Source: Methanocella_A sp964548585 | GTDB lineage: Archaea > Halobacteriota > Methanocellia > Methanocellales > Methanocellaceae | DNA: 64,000 bases | Assembly (NCBI GenBank): GCA_964548585.1 | Contig: CAZJRS010000007.1 | Span: forward strand, 1-64,000 | Direction: 5' to 3' | In this document: piece after piece, positions 35,152 through 43,297 of the stretch | How the letters are laid out: each line of letters opens with the position of its first letter | How positions within the stretch are numbered: position 1 is the stretch's first letter | The notes under the pieces: model-generated | What the model was told of the DNA's origin: nothing | The model's input: only the letters and a program-made list of their open reading frames with translations | Database searches by the model: none | Made by a program: the position numbers and the translations under genes

Positions 35152-36861
35152 ATGGCCAGACACCTTCAAAAGAGCGTGGAAACAAGCAAGGCAAAAAATA
35201 AAAATTCTCACGCATTCTCGCGGACTGATGTCCTGCTCCTGCTGGCCATAATTATCCTGTCTTTTACCATAAGGTATGTCAGTATAGGTGATAATGGAAT
35301 CACCTATGATGAGCCGGTCTATGTTCAGATTGGATCTGAGTATGTCTACTCGATTGTCCATCTAGACTTCAGCGGTGATTCGTGGTCTCTGAATAAAGAG
35401 CATCCGCCGGTGAGTAAATATATTTACGGTACAGTGATCTGGCTTCTAAACGGTCCCGATTATTCCTACCAGGCGTATCTTTTGGCCAAGTTAGCCAGCG
35501 CGATAATGGGGATCCTGACCTGTGTAATCGTTTACCTGCTCGGCCGGGAGCACTATTCCCGGGAAACCGGGTTTGCCAGCGCAATTATCCTCTCGCTGTC
35601 CCCCGTATTCCTGGCGCATACGCAAATAGCTGCCATCGAATCCCCTTTGACATTTTTTATCACACTAACAGTCTATGTTTTCATGCTTGCCGTAAAAATG
35701 AACAACAAAATTTATTTTCTACTGTCGGCCATCACCTTCGGCCTGGTGATCAGCACCAAGTATAATGGGCTCATCATCCTGCCTGTACTGGCTATTTTCT
35801 TCTTAATTTTCACCTGGCTCGGGCTGAAGACGAAGGCAGGTACCAATAATTTACGCGATCTAGCTTCAAATTTTTATCTGTTCGTACCTGTCACGAAGAT
35901 CGTCATTTTTTTGTCGGTATCGATCCTGGTATTTTTCATTATCTGGCCCTGGCTCTGGACGGATACCATAAGCCGTTTAAACGAATCACTTTCGCACTGG
36001 AGTAACCAGTTCACGATTCACCAGGAATATTTCCTTGGCAGCTACGTAAAACCTCCGGTATATTACTATCCTGTCTATTTCATGGTTACCTTGCCAGCGT
36101 TGTTGTTTATCCCTCTGGTCGCAGGCATCGTCGGCACAGTGAGATCCAGAAATGCGTTTCACTTATGCATACTACTCTGGTTCCTGGTTCCGTTTGCCTA
36201 TACATTTTCCAGCTACAACCAGGATGGCATGCGCTATATTATCTTCATCTACCCGGCAGTTGCTTTGCTTTGCGGCTACGGACTAGTAAAGATCGCGGGA
36301 TCGATCGCCAGGCTGATCAGCGATCGATTCAGGTGGATGACTAGGGAAAAGGTGTTTGCAGGTATCACCGCGATTATGCTAATCTATATGGTCGGCACTG
36401 CAGCGCTGGTTTACCCGTACTATCTAGACTACTACAACGTCTTCGCAGGCGGCCTAAACAACGTCAGCGAGCACAAGCTTTTTAAATTCGGATGGTGGGG
36501 GGAAGGGATCAAAGAATCTATGGACTGGATTGGCAGCGATGCCCCGGACAATGCTACGGTTGTGATGCTGACGCAACCCTACGATACCAGGAACTTCGAT
36601 GTTTTCTATCATCATCAGCTATACGTCACGTCTCTGGCCGAAAAAAACAACGTGGAATACAATTTTACCTGGGCACCGGCTGTCACTTACATCAATGGCA
36701 AACGTTTCGAGTTCATCCCGGATTACCTGGTACTTAACGTAAAAATGGCTCAGGACGGAAACGTCGTCTTCCATGACTCATCCTATCGAGCAGTATATAA
36801 TTCTACTGTAAAGGGAGTACCAATCGTCACCGTCTACAAAAAAATTAATTCAACTACTTAG
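35152..36861 (+). CDS. PMT/ArnT-like GT-C glycosyltransferase
   Basis: The 569-residue polytopic protein has a first helix followed by GDNGITYDEPVY, with the DE pair at residues 53-54 in the first external loop. That is the catalytic-acid signature of dolichyl-phosphate-mannose protein mannosyltransferases and ArnT-like enzymes. About ten more helices follow and a soluble external C-terminal part. It should transfer a sugar from a polyprenyl-phosphate donor to protein or lipid outside the membrane. It is monocistronic, divergent from 34016. The substrate is not predictable. Confidence 0.8.
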   Translation: MARHLQKSVETSKAKNKNSHAFSRTDVLLLLAIIILSFTIRYVSIGDNGITYDEPVYVQIGSEYVYSIVHLDFSGDSWSLNKEHPPVSKYIYGTVIWLLNGPDYSYQAYLLAKLASAIMGILTCVIVYLLGREHYSRETGFASAIILSLSPVFLAHTQIAAIESPLTFFITLTVYVFMLAVKMNNKIYFLLSAITFGLVISTKYNGLIILPVLAIFFLIFTWLGLKTKAGTNNLRDLASNFYLFVPVTKIVIFLSVSILVFFIIWPWLWTDTISRLNESLSHWSNQFTIHQEYFLGSYVKPPVYYYPVYFMVTLPALLFIPLVAGIVGTVRSRNAFHLCILLWFLVPFAYTFSSYNQDGMRYIIFIYPAVALLCGYGLVKIAGSIARLISDRFRWMTREKVFAGITAIMLIYMVGTAALVYPYYLDYYNVFAGGLNNVSEHKLFKFGWWGEGIKESMDWIGSDAPDNATVVMLTQPYDTRNFDVFYHHQLYVTSLAEKNNVEYNFTWAPAVTYINGKRFEFIPDYLVLNVKMAQDGNVVFHDSSYRAVYNSTVKGVPIVTVYKKINSTT

Positions 36862-37005
36862 AAAAAGGGACTCTTCTCCAGATTCAGGATGATAACTTTA
36901 CAGACCCGACGTTTCCAGGTTATCCTGAAACTGTTTTTGAAAAAAAGAAGAATACGGGGCAGGAACCCCGTATTTATACTGGTATTTGTCTCAGGACCGG
37001 GAACT

Positions 37006-38649
37006 TTACATCCCCATATCCATTTCGCCCATGCCGCCGGGGCCCATGCCCGGTCCGCCACGGCCGCCGGACATCTTGCTGGCTGCGATGACGTCATCGA
37101 TCCTCAGGATCATGATGGCTGCCTCGCTGGCGCCGCTGACTGCCTGGGTCTTGACACGGAGGGGCTCTACAACCTTCTCCTTCTTCATGTCTACGGCTTC
37201 GCCGGTGAACACGTTGATACCCGCAGTCTTCATTGCGCCCTTGCCTTCGTGCTTGCTGCGCAGGCTGACGAGTACGTCGATCGGGTCGAGGCCAGCGTTC
37301 TCTGCGAGGGTCCTCGGAATGACTTCCATGGCCTCGGCAAATGCCTCGATCGCGAGCTGCTCCCTGCCACCGACGGTGGAAGCGAACTCCTTCAGGCGCA
37401 GTGCGAGCTCGATCTCGCAGGAGCCTCCGCCCACTACGTACTTCTTGTCCTCTACTACGACGCCTACGACGCGCAGCGCATCGTGCACTGCCCTGTCAAG
37501 CTCGTCTACCACGTGCTCTGTGCCGCCGCGGAGGATCATGCTGACTGCCTTCGGGTTCTTGCACTTCTCAACGAAGATCATGCTCTCGTCGCCGATCTTG
37601 CGCTCTTCGACGAGGCCTGCTGCGCCGAGGTCATCCTTGGTCAGCTCGTCGATGCTGGTGCAAACGCGTGCGCCGGTCGACTTGGCGAGCTTCTTGAGGT
37701 CGGATTCCTTGACACGGCGGGCTGCCATGATACCTGCCTTGGCGAGGTAGTGCTGGACGAGGTCGTCCACGCCCTTCTGGCAGAACACGACGTTGGCGCC
37801 GATTTTCTGGATCTTGGTGACCATGTCCTTGAGCATCTTCTCTTCCTGGTCGAGGAAGCTCTGGAGCTGGTCCGGGCTGGTGATCTCGATCTTGGCGTCG
37901 ATCTCGGTCTTTTCGATCTCCAGGGGAGTGTCGATTAACGCGATCTTCGCGTTCTTGACCGTCTTCGGCATGTTCGGGTGGATTCTTTCCTTGTCGATCA
38001 CGATGCCTTCGATGAGCTCTGAGTCGCCGATGGTGCCGCCGACTTTCTTCTCTACCTTGATGTCGTCGACGTCGACCTTGCCGCTCTCGTCTACGACTGC
38101 CTTGATTGCCTTGACGCACAGGTCAGCGAGCTTCTCGCCTACTGCTTCTGCGCCCTTGCCGGTCATGGCTGTGACTGCGAATTCCTTGAGGAGTGCCTCG
38201 TCCTTGAGCGAGACGTCGAATGCAAGGCTGTTCAGGATTTCCCTTGCCTTGTTGGCTGCCTGCCTGTAGCCGGATGCGATGACTGTCGGGTGAACGTCCT
38301 GGTCCAGAAGGGCCTCGGACTTCTTCAGTAATTCGCCTGCGAGTACGACTGCGGTGGTGGTGCCATCGCCGACTTCATCGTCCTGCGTCTTGGCGATCTC
38401 CACGATCATTTTGGCGGCGGGGTGCTCGATGTCCATTTCTTTCAGGATAGTAACACCGTCGTTGGTGATGACTACATCACCGAGGGAGTCTACGAGCATC
38501 TTGTCCATGCCCTTCGGACCAAGGGTAGTCCTGACTGCCTCTGCTACAGCCCTTGCGGCCATAAGGTTCATTGCCTGAGCGTCACGGCCCCTTGTCCTGC
38601 TGGAGCCTTCCTTCAGAATTATAATCGGTTGGTTGGATTGCTGTGCCAA
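37006..38649 (-). CDS. Thermosome subunit (group II chaperonin)
   Basis: The 547-residue ATP-driven chaperonin forms double-ring folding chambers in the cytosol. TTLGPKGMDKM (41-51), VVITNDGVTIL (59-69) and GDGTTT (94-99) form the nucleotide pocket. LRGGTEHVVDELDRA is conserved later, and the C terminus is the usual GGM-rich tail. The start is TTG 38649, with GGAGG 8 bases upstream; no better ATG exists nearby. Long open frames opposite this gene are artefacts of its codon bias. Confidence 0.96.
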   Translation of the reverse strand: MAQQSNQPIIILKEGSSRTRGRDAQAMNLMAARAVAEAVRTTLGPKGMDKMLVDSLGDVVITNDGVTILKEMDIEHPAAKMIVEIAKTQDDEVGDGTTTAVVLAGELLKKSEALLDQDVHPTVIASGYRQAANKAREILNSLAFDVSLKDEALLKEFAVTAMTGKGAEAVGEKLADLCVKAIKAVVDESGKVDVDDIKVEKKVGGTIGDSELIEGIVIDKERIHPNMPKTVKNAKIALIDTPLEIEKTEIDAKIEITSPDQLQSFLDQEEKMLKDMVTKIQKIGANVVFCQKGVDDLVQHYLAKAGIMAARRVKESDLKKLAKSTGARVCTSIDELTKDDLGAAGLVEERKIGDESMIFVEKCKNPKAVSMILRGGTEHVVDELDRAVHDALRVVGVVVEDKKYVVGGGSCEIELALRLKEFASTVGGREQLAIEAFAEAMEVIPRTLAENAGLDPIDVLVSLRSKHEGKGAMKTAGINVFTGEAVDMKKEKVVEPLRVKTQAVSGASEAAIMILRIDDVIAASKMSGGRGGPGMGPGGMGEMDMGM

Positions 38650-38716
38650 ATGTGAATCCTCCTTAACTTATTAGAATAATACCTGTGTGGTAATCAGGTT
38701 TTATGTGCTTGTGATT

Positions 38717-38726
38717 CTATATATAG
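38717..38726 (-). promoter_or_regulatory. TATA box for the thermosome gene
   Basis: CTATATATAG lies about 70 bases before the TTG start, preceded on the minus strand by GCGCAAG as a possible BRE. The expected leader is about 45 bases and includes the GGAGG site. Confidence 0.6.
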
Positions 38727-38933
38727 CTTGCGCACGCCCCCTTCGGGGCCGAATAGTAAATGCCATCGACCAAAGGGGATTTGATTTATATCTACACACA
38801 AATGATAATATTACATTTCCTGCTGCGAAAAGGCCTCTTTATTTGCCGAGGCTGTTTAATATCGCGGCCATTTTCTTAAATCAGAATACACTTCTATATA
38901 TAATTTGTTCCAGCATAACTTAAATCAAAGCCG

Positions 38934-39260
38934 TCACTCGACTACGACTCTCAATATGTATTCAGGCGCAGGCTTCGACCACGGCCTGACCAGGCTGAAA
39001 CACATTTCGCACTCGCCGGTGGCTATCGCAGCGAAGCGCCACCATCGTGCTCCTGATCCGTTAAACCGGGCGGACCCCTTTTCTTCGTAATCCGAGTCAT
39101 CAAGCTGCAGGCACGGGCACAGGTGCTTATACTCCCACATGTATCCTGACACCCTGCTCTCGGGTAGATGCACGACCAGCCTTTCCCGGAGCTTGAGGCT
39201 AATCTGCGTCCCGTTGTCACCTAACCTGGCGATCATGCATTTACCCGAACGATTTCCCAT
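38934..39260 (-). CDS. Chagasin-like (inhibitor family I42) protease inhibitor
   Basis: The 108-residue protein shows the three inhibitory loops of chagasin/amoebiasin-type cysteine-protease inhibitors. These are SGYMW at 38-42 (the NPTTGY-W loop), GSGARWWRF at 68-76 (the G-G-F loop) and RPWSK at 92-96. LKLRERLVVHLPE in front matches the usual first strands. There is no signal peptide, so if real it acts in the cytosol. Start ATG 39260 is used; ATG 39236 would shorten it by eight residues. It diverges from the PAPS-reductase-like gene. The first loop has SRVSG where NPTTG is usual, so binding may be altered. Confidence 0.72.
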   Translation of the reverse strand: MGNRSGKCMIARLGDNGTQISLKLRERLVVHLPESRVSGYMWEYKHLCPCLQLDDSDYEEKGSARFNGSGARWWRFAAIATGECEMCFSLVRPWSKPAPEYILRVVVE

Positions 39261-39352
39261 CGTTTATAGCTTCCACATGCCACGATGGTATGTTCCGCAT
39301 GAGTCCAGCCGCCTCCGCTCTTAGTGAATCCAGAGCAGTAAATGTAAAAGTT

Positions 39353-39361
39353 CATATATTA
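39353..39361 (+). promoter_or_regulatory. TATA box for a probably leaderless transcript
   Basis: CATATATTA is centred 27 bases before ATG 39384, which puts the transcription start at or next to the start codon. No ribosome binding site is present. Confidence 0.5.
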
Positions 39362-39383
39362 TGTACCCCCCATTTTTGCCAGA

Positions 39384-41270
39384 ATGAGCCACGTTTATCT
39401 TGGAAAGCTGACCCTGTTCTGGTGCGACACCTGTAACGTCCCGGTACTGGGCAAAAAGTGCGCGAAGTGCGGGTGTGAGTCAAGGCGGGTAGAGGTTACT
39501 CCGCCCGGCGATATCCGCCCGGCATTCCCCTTCGATATCGACCTGATCAACCGGGCGATCGCTGAAGGCTTTGGCCACGAAGGCCTCATCCAGGATAAAA
39601 TTGTAGTGCTCAATAAAGCTCCTTACGAGGACCGCCTGGATGAGATATATGTGGATGGCCGCATGTTCGGTGCGGTGCGGTTCGACCCCGTCCGGCTGAA
39701 GTGGACCTTTATGCCCCGGGCATACTCGGCGAAGCAGATGAAGATCACGAAGGGCTACGTGATTGCCGACAAAGGGGCTGAAAAGCCGTTGCTCGGCAGC
39801 TGCAACATGCTCGGTCCCGGTGTGGTCGACTGCGATGAAAATATCCGGATCGACGACGAGGTTATCGTTCTCCTGGATGGCAACCCGATCGCCATGGGCC
39901 GGGCTAAGATGACGGGCGCCGACATGAAGCTACGGAAGAAGGGTGTGGCTGTCAAGACACGCTGGAACGGCTATGATGACACTGTGATTTCGGCAGGCGG
40001 CCAGACCTGGGACGACGCGATAGTAGCTAACACCAATTACCTAGACGGCTTTGAAAACGAGGCTATTAGCTTCACAAAGAAGACTGTGGCAGCACATGCT
40101 GATCTTCCCGTCACCGTGTCCTACTCGGGCGGCAAAGACAGCCTGGCCACGTTGCTGATCGTCAAAAAGGCGGTGCCTGAGTTCGATGTGATGTACATCG
40201 ACACCGGCCTGGAGTTCCCGGAGACCACCGAGAACGTTCATCAGGTGGCAGAGCAATATGCCCTGAAACTGAAAATCGCCGAAGCCGAGTCCTTCTGGGC
40301 CGCAGTCCCCAAGTTCGGCCCTCCGTCCGTCGAGGCAAGGTGGTGTTGCAAAGTCTGCAAGCTAGGCCCGATCACCAATCTAATCGAAACCAGCTACCCA
40401 AAGGGTTGTCTCTCTTTCATCGGCCAACGTCGATACGAGTCCGAAGTCCGGGCCAAGAGCCAGCGGGTCTGGCAGAACCCGTGGGTGGGCAACCAGACCA
40501 GTGCTTCGCCGATCCAGAACTGGACCGCATTGCACATCTGGCTCTACCTCTTCCGGGAAAAGGCGCCGTACAATCCGCTATATGGGCGGGGCTTCGACCG
40601 CATCGGCTGCTGGCTATGCCCGAGCGCCAGCCTGGCCGACTACGAGTACGTCAAGCAGCAGCACCCAGAGATGTGGCAGCAGTGGGAGGCTTTCCTGCTG
40701 GACTACTGTAGAAAAGTCGGGCTCTCACCTGGCTATGTGACCTACGGGCTGTGGCGGTGGAAACGCTTACCCCCGCAGTGGGAAGAGATCCGTAATACAC
40801 TTGGCATCACTACCACGACGCCTGAAGGCAAAGTGGAAACTCTCGACTTTTCAGTCGTCTGTGGTCATCGTCCTTGCAAGGACGGCTCGGTCAGCGCAGA
40901 AGGCAGCTTTGACGCGCCGCTCGACCTGGGCCGACTGGAAGTCATGTTGAGGCCGCTGGGCGAGGTCCGGTCAATGGACGGGGTTATCTTTATCCCGACG
41001 GCGGGTGAGGGCAGCATGCAGGTCTTTGCCACTGGTACAGTGGTTGCCCGGGGCATAGATGAAGCAGCCGTCCGGGATATTATCTGCCGGGCGGAAAAAG
41101 CCATTCGCCGAGGCATGCTCTGTACTGGCTGTGGCGTCTGTGTAGGGGTATGCCCCATAAACGCTATAACCAAGGAAGACCACAAAGCTACCATTAGCGA
41201 GGGCTGCAACGCATGTGGGGCGTGCATTTCCATATGCCCGCTCGTCAAGTTCCGGGGGGACTTTCAGTGA
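39384..41270 (+). CDS. PAPS-reductase-like PP-loop protein with zinc ribbon, PUA domain and two [4Fe-4S] clusters
   Basis: The 628-residue protein is a four-part fusion. It has an N-terminal zinc ribbon (C14, C17, C26, C29), then a PUA-like domain at about 122-192 (KGYVIADKGAEKPLLGS...GPGVVD). A PAPS-reductase/PP-loop domain follows, with SYSGGKDS (246-253) and YIDTGLEFPET. The C-terminal dicluster ferredoxin has CTGCGVCVGVCP and CNACGACISICP. Related fusions are known in methanogens and are often labelled PAPS reductase, but PUA usually binds RNA, so a sulfur or RNA-modification role is also possible. It overlaps hisH by four bases, suggesting joint translation. Confidence 0.85.
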   Translation: MSHVYLGKLTLFWCDTCNVPVLGKKCAKCGCESRRVEVTPPGDIRPAFPFDIDLINRAIAEGFGHEGLIQDKIVVLNKAPYEDRLDEIYVDGRMFGAVRFDPVRLKWTFMPRAYSAKQMKITKGYVIADKGAEKPLLGSCNMLGPGVVDCDENIRIDDEVIVLLDGNPIAMGRAKMTGADMKLRKKGVAVKTRWNGYDDTVISAGGQTWDDAIVANTNYLDGFENEAISFTKKTVAAHADLPVTVSYSGGKDSLATLLIVKKAVPEFDVMYIDTGLEFPETTENVHQVAEQYALKLKIAEAESFWAAVPKFGPPSVEARWCCKVCKLGPITNLIETSYPKGCLSFIGQRRYESEVRAKSQRVWQNPWVGNQTSASPIQNWTALHIWLYLFREKAPYNPLYGRGFDRIGCWLCPSASLADYEYVKQQHPEMWQQWEAFLLDYCRKVGLSPGYVTYGLWRWKRLPPQWEEIRNTLGITTTTPEGKVETLDFSVVCGHRPCKDGSVSAEGSFDAPLDLGRLEVMLRPLGEVRSMDGVIFIPTAGEGSMQVFATGTVVARGIDEAAVRDIICRAEKAIRRGMLCTGCGVCVGVCPINAITKEDHKATISEGCNACGACISICPLVKFRGDFQ

Positions 41271-41866
41271 AGATCGCGATCATCGACTATGGTGCCGGCA
41301 ACCTGAATAGCGTGGAGCGCGGCCTGGCCTTCGTCGGAACACCCGGCAAGATCACCGGTGATCCGGCGGAAATCGAAGCTGCAGATGCACTGGTACTCCC
41401 GGGGGTGGGGGCTTTCGAAGCCTGCATGCGGCAGGTCGAGCCGCTTAAAAAGGTCATCCTGGGGCGAGTCGATGCGGGAGTGCCCCTGCTGGGCATCTGC
41501 CTGGGCATGCAGATGTTCTACGAGGCCAGCGAAGAGAATGGCTGCCACCAGGGGTTAAAGATTGTGCCGGGCACCGTATCTCGATTTGCCGGCGACCTGA
41601 AAGTGCCACACATGGGCTGGAACTCGCTTTCTGTCGCGCAAAAACACCCGCTGCTCAAGGACATACCAGATGACAGCTTTGTGTATTTTGTCCACTCGTA
41701 CCGGGCCGGGGTCACCGGCAACACGGTGGCGTCCTCCGACTACGGGGGAGCATTCACCGCGATCGTCTCCAACGATGCGGGTAACGCGGTGGGTACCCAG
41801 TTCCACCCTGAGAAAAGCGGCCCGGTCGGGCTGAGGATGCTTAAAAACTTCGCAGGGATGATATAA
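41267..41866 (+). CDS. hisH: Imidazole glycerol phosphate synthase glutaminase subunit
   Basis: The 199-residue class I glutaminase has GICLGMQ with the nucleophile near residue 77 and QFHPEKSG carrying the His/Glu pair. The opening KIAIIDYGAGNLNSVERGL is the standard HisH start. With HisF it supplies ammonia for imidazole ring formation in histidine synthesis. It starts with GTG inside the end of the PP-loop gene; GGGGGG lies 6 bases upstream. Because the other copy at 4044 sits with sugar genes, this one is the better candidate for histidine, although no other his genes are nearby. Confidence 0.88.
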   Translation: MKIAIIDYGAGNLNSVERGLAFVGTPGKITGDPAEIEAADALVLPGVGAFEACMRQVEPLKKVILGRVDAGVPLLGICLGMQMFYEASEENGCHQGLKIVPGTVSRFAGDLKVPHMGWNSLSVAQKHPLLKDIPDDSFVYFVHSYRAGVTGNTVASSDYGGAFTAIVSNDAGNAVGTQFHPEKSGPVGLRMLKNFAGMI

Positions 41867-41898
41867 CCCTGACAGAAAAAAATAGTGTAGGTGTATCA

Positions 41899-42345
41899 GT
41901 GAAGGATTTATTGTTACAGTCAGACGTCGCCATATCCAAACTCTACCCGGATTACCGGAAGTTGTTAAAATCGCTCATGGTGGGTGTTCTCGCGACGATG
42001 GTTGACATGGTGGTCCTTTTCACCTTAAACCACTATTTCGCTTTATTCTATATATTCGCCAAGATCGTATCCTATCATCTTGGCATGGTCGTTAGCTTCT
42101 ACCTGAATAAGACGTTCACCTTCAAAAACTCCTATGAAAAGTATCATTATCAGCTGGCATCATTTGCACTGGTCGCATACTCCCAGATGATACTGACCTT
42201 AGCCCTGTTGTTTATTCTGGTCACCTACGTCTTCGCAAACGACTCCACCCTGTACGTGATGATCGCAAACGTCATCGTAGCGTTCATCGGCTTTATCTAC
42301 GCGTTTACGATCAACAAGTCGGTCACGTTTAAAATTTTTAAATAA
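41899..42345 (+). CDS. GtrA-like membrane protein
   Basis: The 148-residue protein has four hydrophobic helices, with SFYLNKTFTF (in the loop after helix 2) and a terminal TINKSVTFKIFK, both typical of the GtrA family. GtrA-like proteins are thought to help move polyprenyl-phosphate-linked sugars across the membrane or to regulate such transfer. The GTG start is supported by AGGTG (41889-41893) 5 bases upstream. It follows hisH by 32 bases but has no evident link to histidine synthesis. Confidence 0.85.
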   Translation: MKDLLLQSDVAISKLYPDYRKLLKSLMVGVLATMVDMVVLFTLNHYFALFYIFAKIVSYHLGMVVSFYLNKTFTFKNSYEKYHYQLASFALVAYSQMILTLALLFILVTYVFANDSTLYVMIANVIVAFIGFIYAFTINKSVTFKIFK

Positions 42346-42358
42346 CAAGTAGGCTGAC

Positions 42359-42375
42359 CGGTCAGGGTCTGACCG
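42359..42375. terminator. 7-bp perfect stem-loop between convergent genes
   Basis: CGGTCAG (42359-42365), loop GGT and CTGACCG (42369-42375). It lies between the gtrA-like gene end and the diadenylate-cyclase-like gene end and can serve both directions. Confidence 0.5.
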
Positions 42376-42377
42376 AT

Positions 42378-42397
42378 ACAGTACCTTCAGGTACTGT
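42378..42397 (-). terminator. Stem-loop that carries the stop codon of the minus-strand gene in its loop
   Basis: ACAGTACC (42378-42385) pairs with GGTACTGT (42390-42397). The four-base loop contains the TGA stop (42387-42389) of the 42387-43037 gene. The structure thus spans the last codons and the first untranslated bases. Confidence 0.5.
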
Positions 42398-43037
42398 CTA
42401 CGCCTTTGAGCAGCGACGAAATCGTCTCAAAGGTGGACTTTACAATCAGGTAAGCGCCGCCAATATAGACGATGCTCTGTGGTGCCACCGGAAGTACCAC
42501 AATCGACAGGAATGAGGCGGCAATTAGTGCCGTATCGCCGCGTGTCAGGAACGTGGCCACTTTCTCCATCACGTTGGGGTTGACCTCTGACGAGTCCATC
42601 TCAAGTACTATAGTACCCTTCTGGAACAGCTTGATCCAGCTTGATTCCTCTGATATGAGGATTGCCGTAGCGTTCGGCAGGCTTTCGGTAATGCCGCTAG
42701 CGGCAGCGTGCCTGGTGCCGAACCCGGGCAGCGTGGTCGAGCGCAGTAGACGTGCGCCAAAGGCGATCAGCTCCCCTCTCGGAGTGATGATCACTGAACC
42801 GTCTATTGTGGCGAGCTTTTCCATGACGACGTTCATGCCCTTCTCGGTCACTGGAAACGCTGTGGTAAACTGCGGGTAGTGGGTCTCAAAAAGGCCTGCT
42901 ATGTCGGCACGTTCAGCAATCACGATCAGACCACCTTCTCCACTCTTTGAGATGCCTTTGGAGACACCCAGGACTACATCCATTACTTTTTCTTCCTGGA
43001 CTTCTCGTTCGTCGATCGTCACTACTTCAGCTGCCAA
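42387..43037 (-). CDS. DisA_N diadenylate-cyclase-like protein with C-terminal membrane segment
   Basis: The 216-residue protein has a DisA_N/DAC-type domain at about 35-150. DGSVIITPRGELIAFGARL (79-97) matches the DGA motif region, and GTRHAAASGITE (107-118) the RHR motif region. ISEESSWIKLF follows as in DAC domains. DAC enzymes make the second messenger c-di-AMP from two ATP. Here DGA reads DGS and RHR reads RHA, so activity may be reduced or altered. The last 45 residues are hydrophobic (ALIAASFLSIVVLPVAP, IVYIGGAYLIV), suggesting a C-terminal membrane anchor. The start is TTG 43037 with weak support. It diverges from the GT2 gene. Confidence 0.75.
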   Translation of the reverse strand: MAAEVVTIDEREVQEEKVMDVVLGVSKGISKSGEGGLIVIAERADIAGLFETHYPQFTTAFPVTEKGMNVVMEKLATIDGSVIITPRGELIAFGARLLRSTTLPGFGTRHAAASGITESLPNATAILISEESSWIKLFQKGTIVLEMDSSEVNPNVMEKVATFLTRGDTALIAASFLSIVVLPVAPQSIVYIGGAYLIVKSTFETISSLLKGVDST

Positions 43038-43101
43038 CCTTCACATCCACCCGGCGATAATATCCTATGTTCTTAGTACCCCTCGAAATATTTGTATGTT
43101 G

Positions 43102-43119
43102 CCCTGCAACGTGGCAGGG
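43102..43119. repeat. 6-bp hairpin CCCTGC/GCAGGG upstream of the DAC-like gene
   Basis: The arms are 43102-43107 and 43114-43119 around AACGTG. It lies 65 bases before the minus-strand start. It could be a leader structure or an operator; nothing more can be said. Confidence 0.35.
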
Positions 43120-43264
43120 TCCCCTACTCGGAGCCCAGGGACAATTCGTATTTATTCCTTATCCTATAAAAGGAAATAGCATGCGGGACATGCGTTTAAG
43201 ATCATACGAGGGGAGATGGGGGTGGCAAAGACCTATTACTTTAGCCGTAGGCGACGAAGTATCC

Positions 43265-43272
43265 TTAAATAT
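43265..43272 (+). promoter_or_regulatory. TATA box for the GT2 gene, probably leaderless
   Basis: TTAAATAT is centred about 30 bases before ATG 43298, and no ribosome binding site is present between them. Confidence 0.5.
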
Positions 43273-43297
43273 GATCACAGCCGATATGGTCTAAACC

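Noticed and set aside
36889..37938. Long plus-strand frames (up to 349 codons) opposite the thermosome gene
   Set aside because: They mirror a highly expressed, strongly codon-biased gene; no ribosome binding site or recognisable domain.
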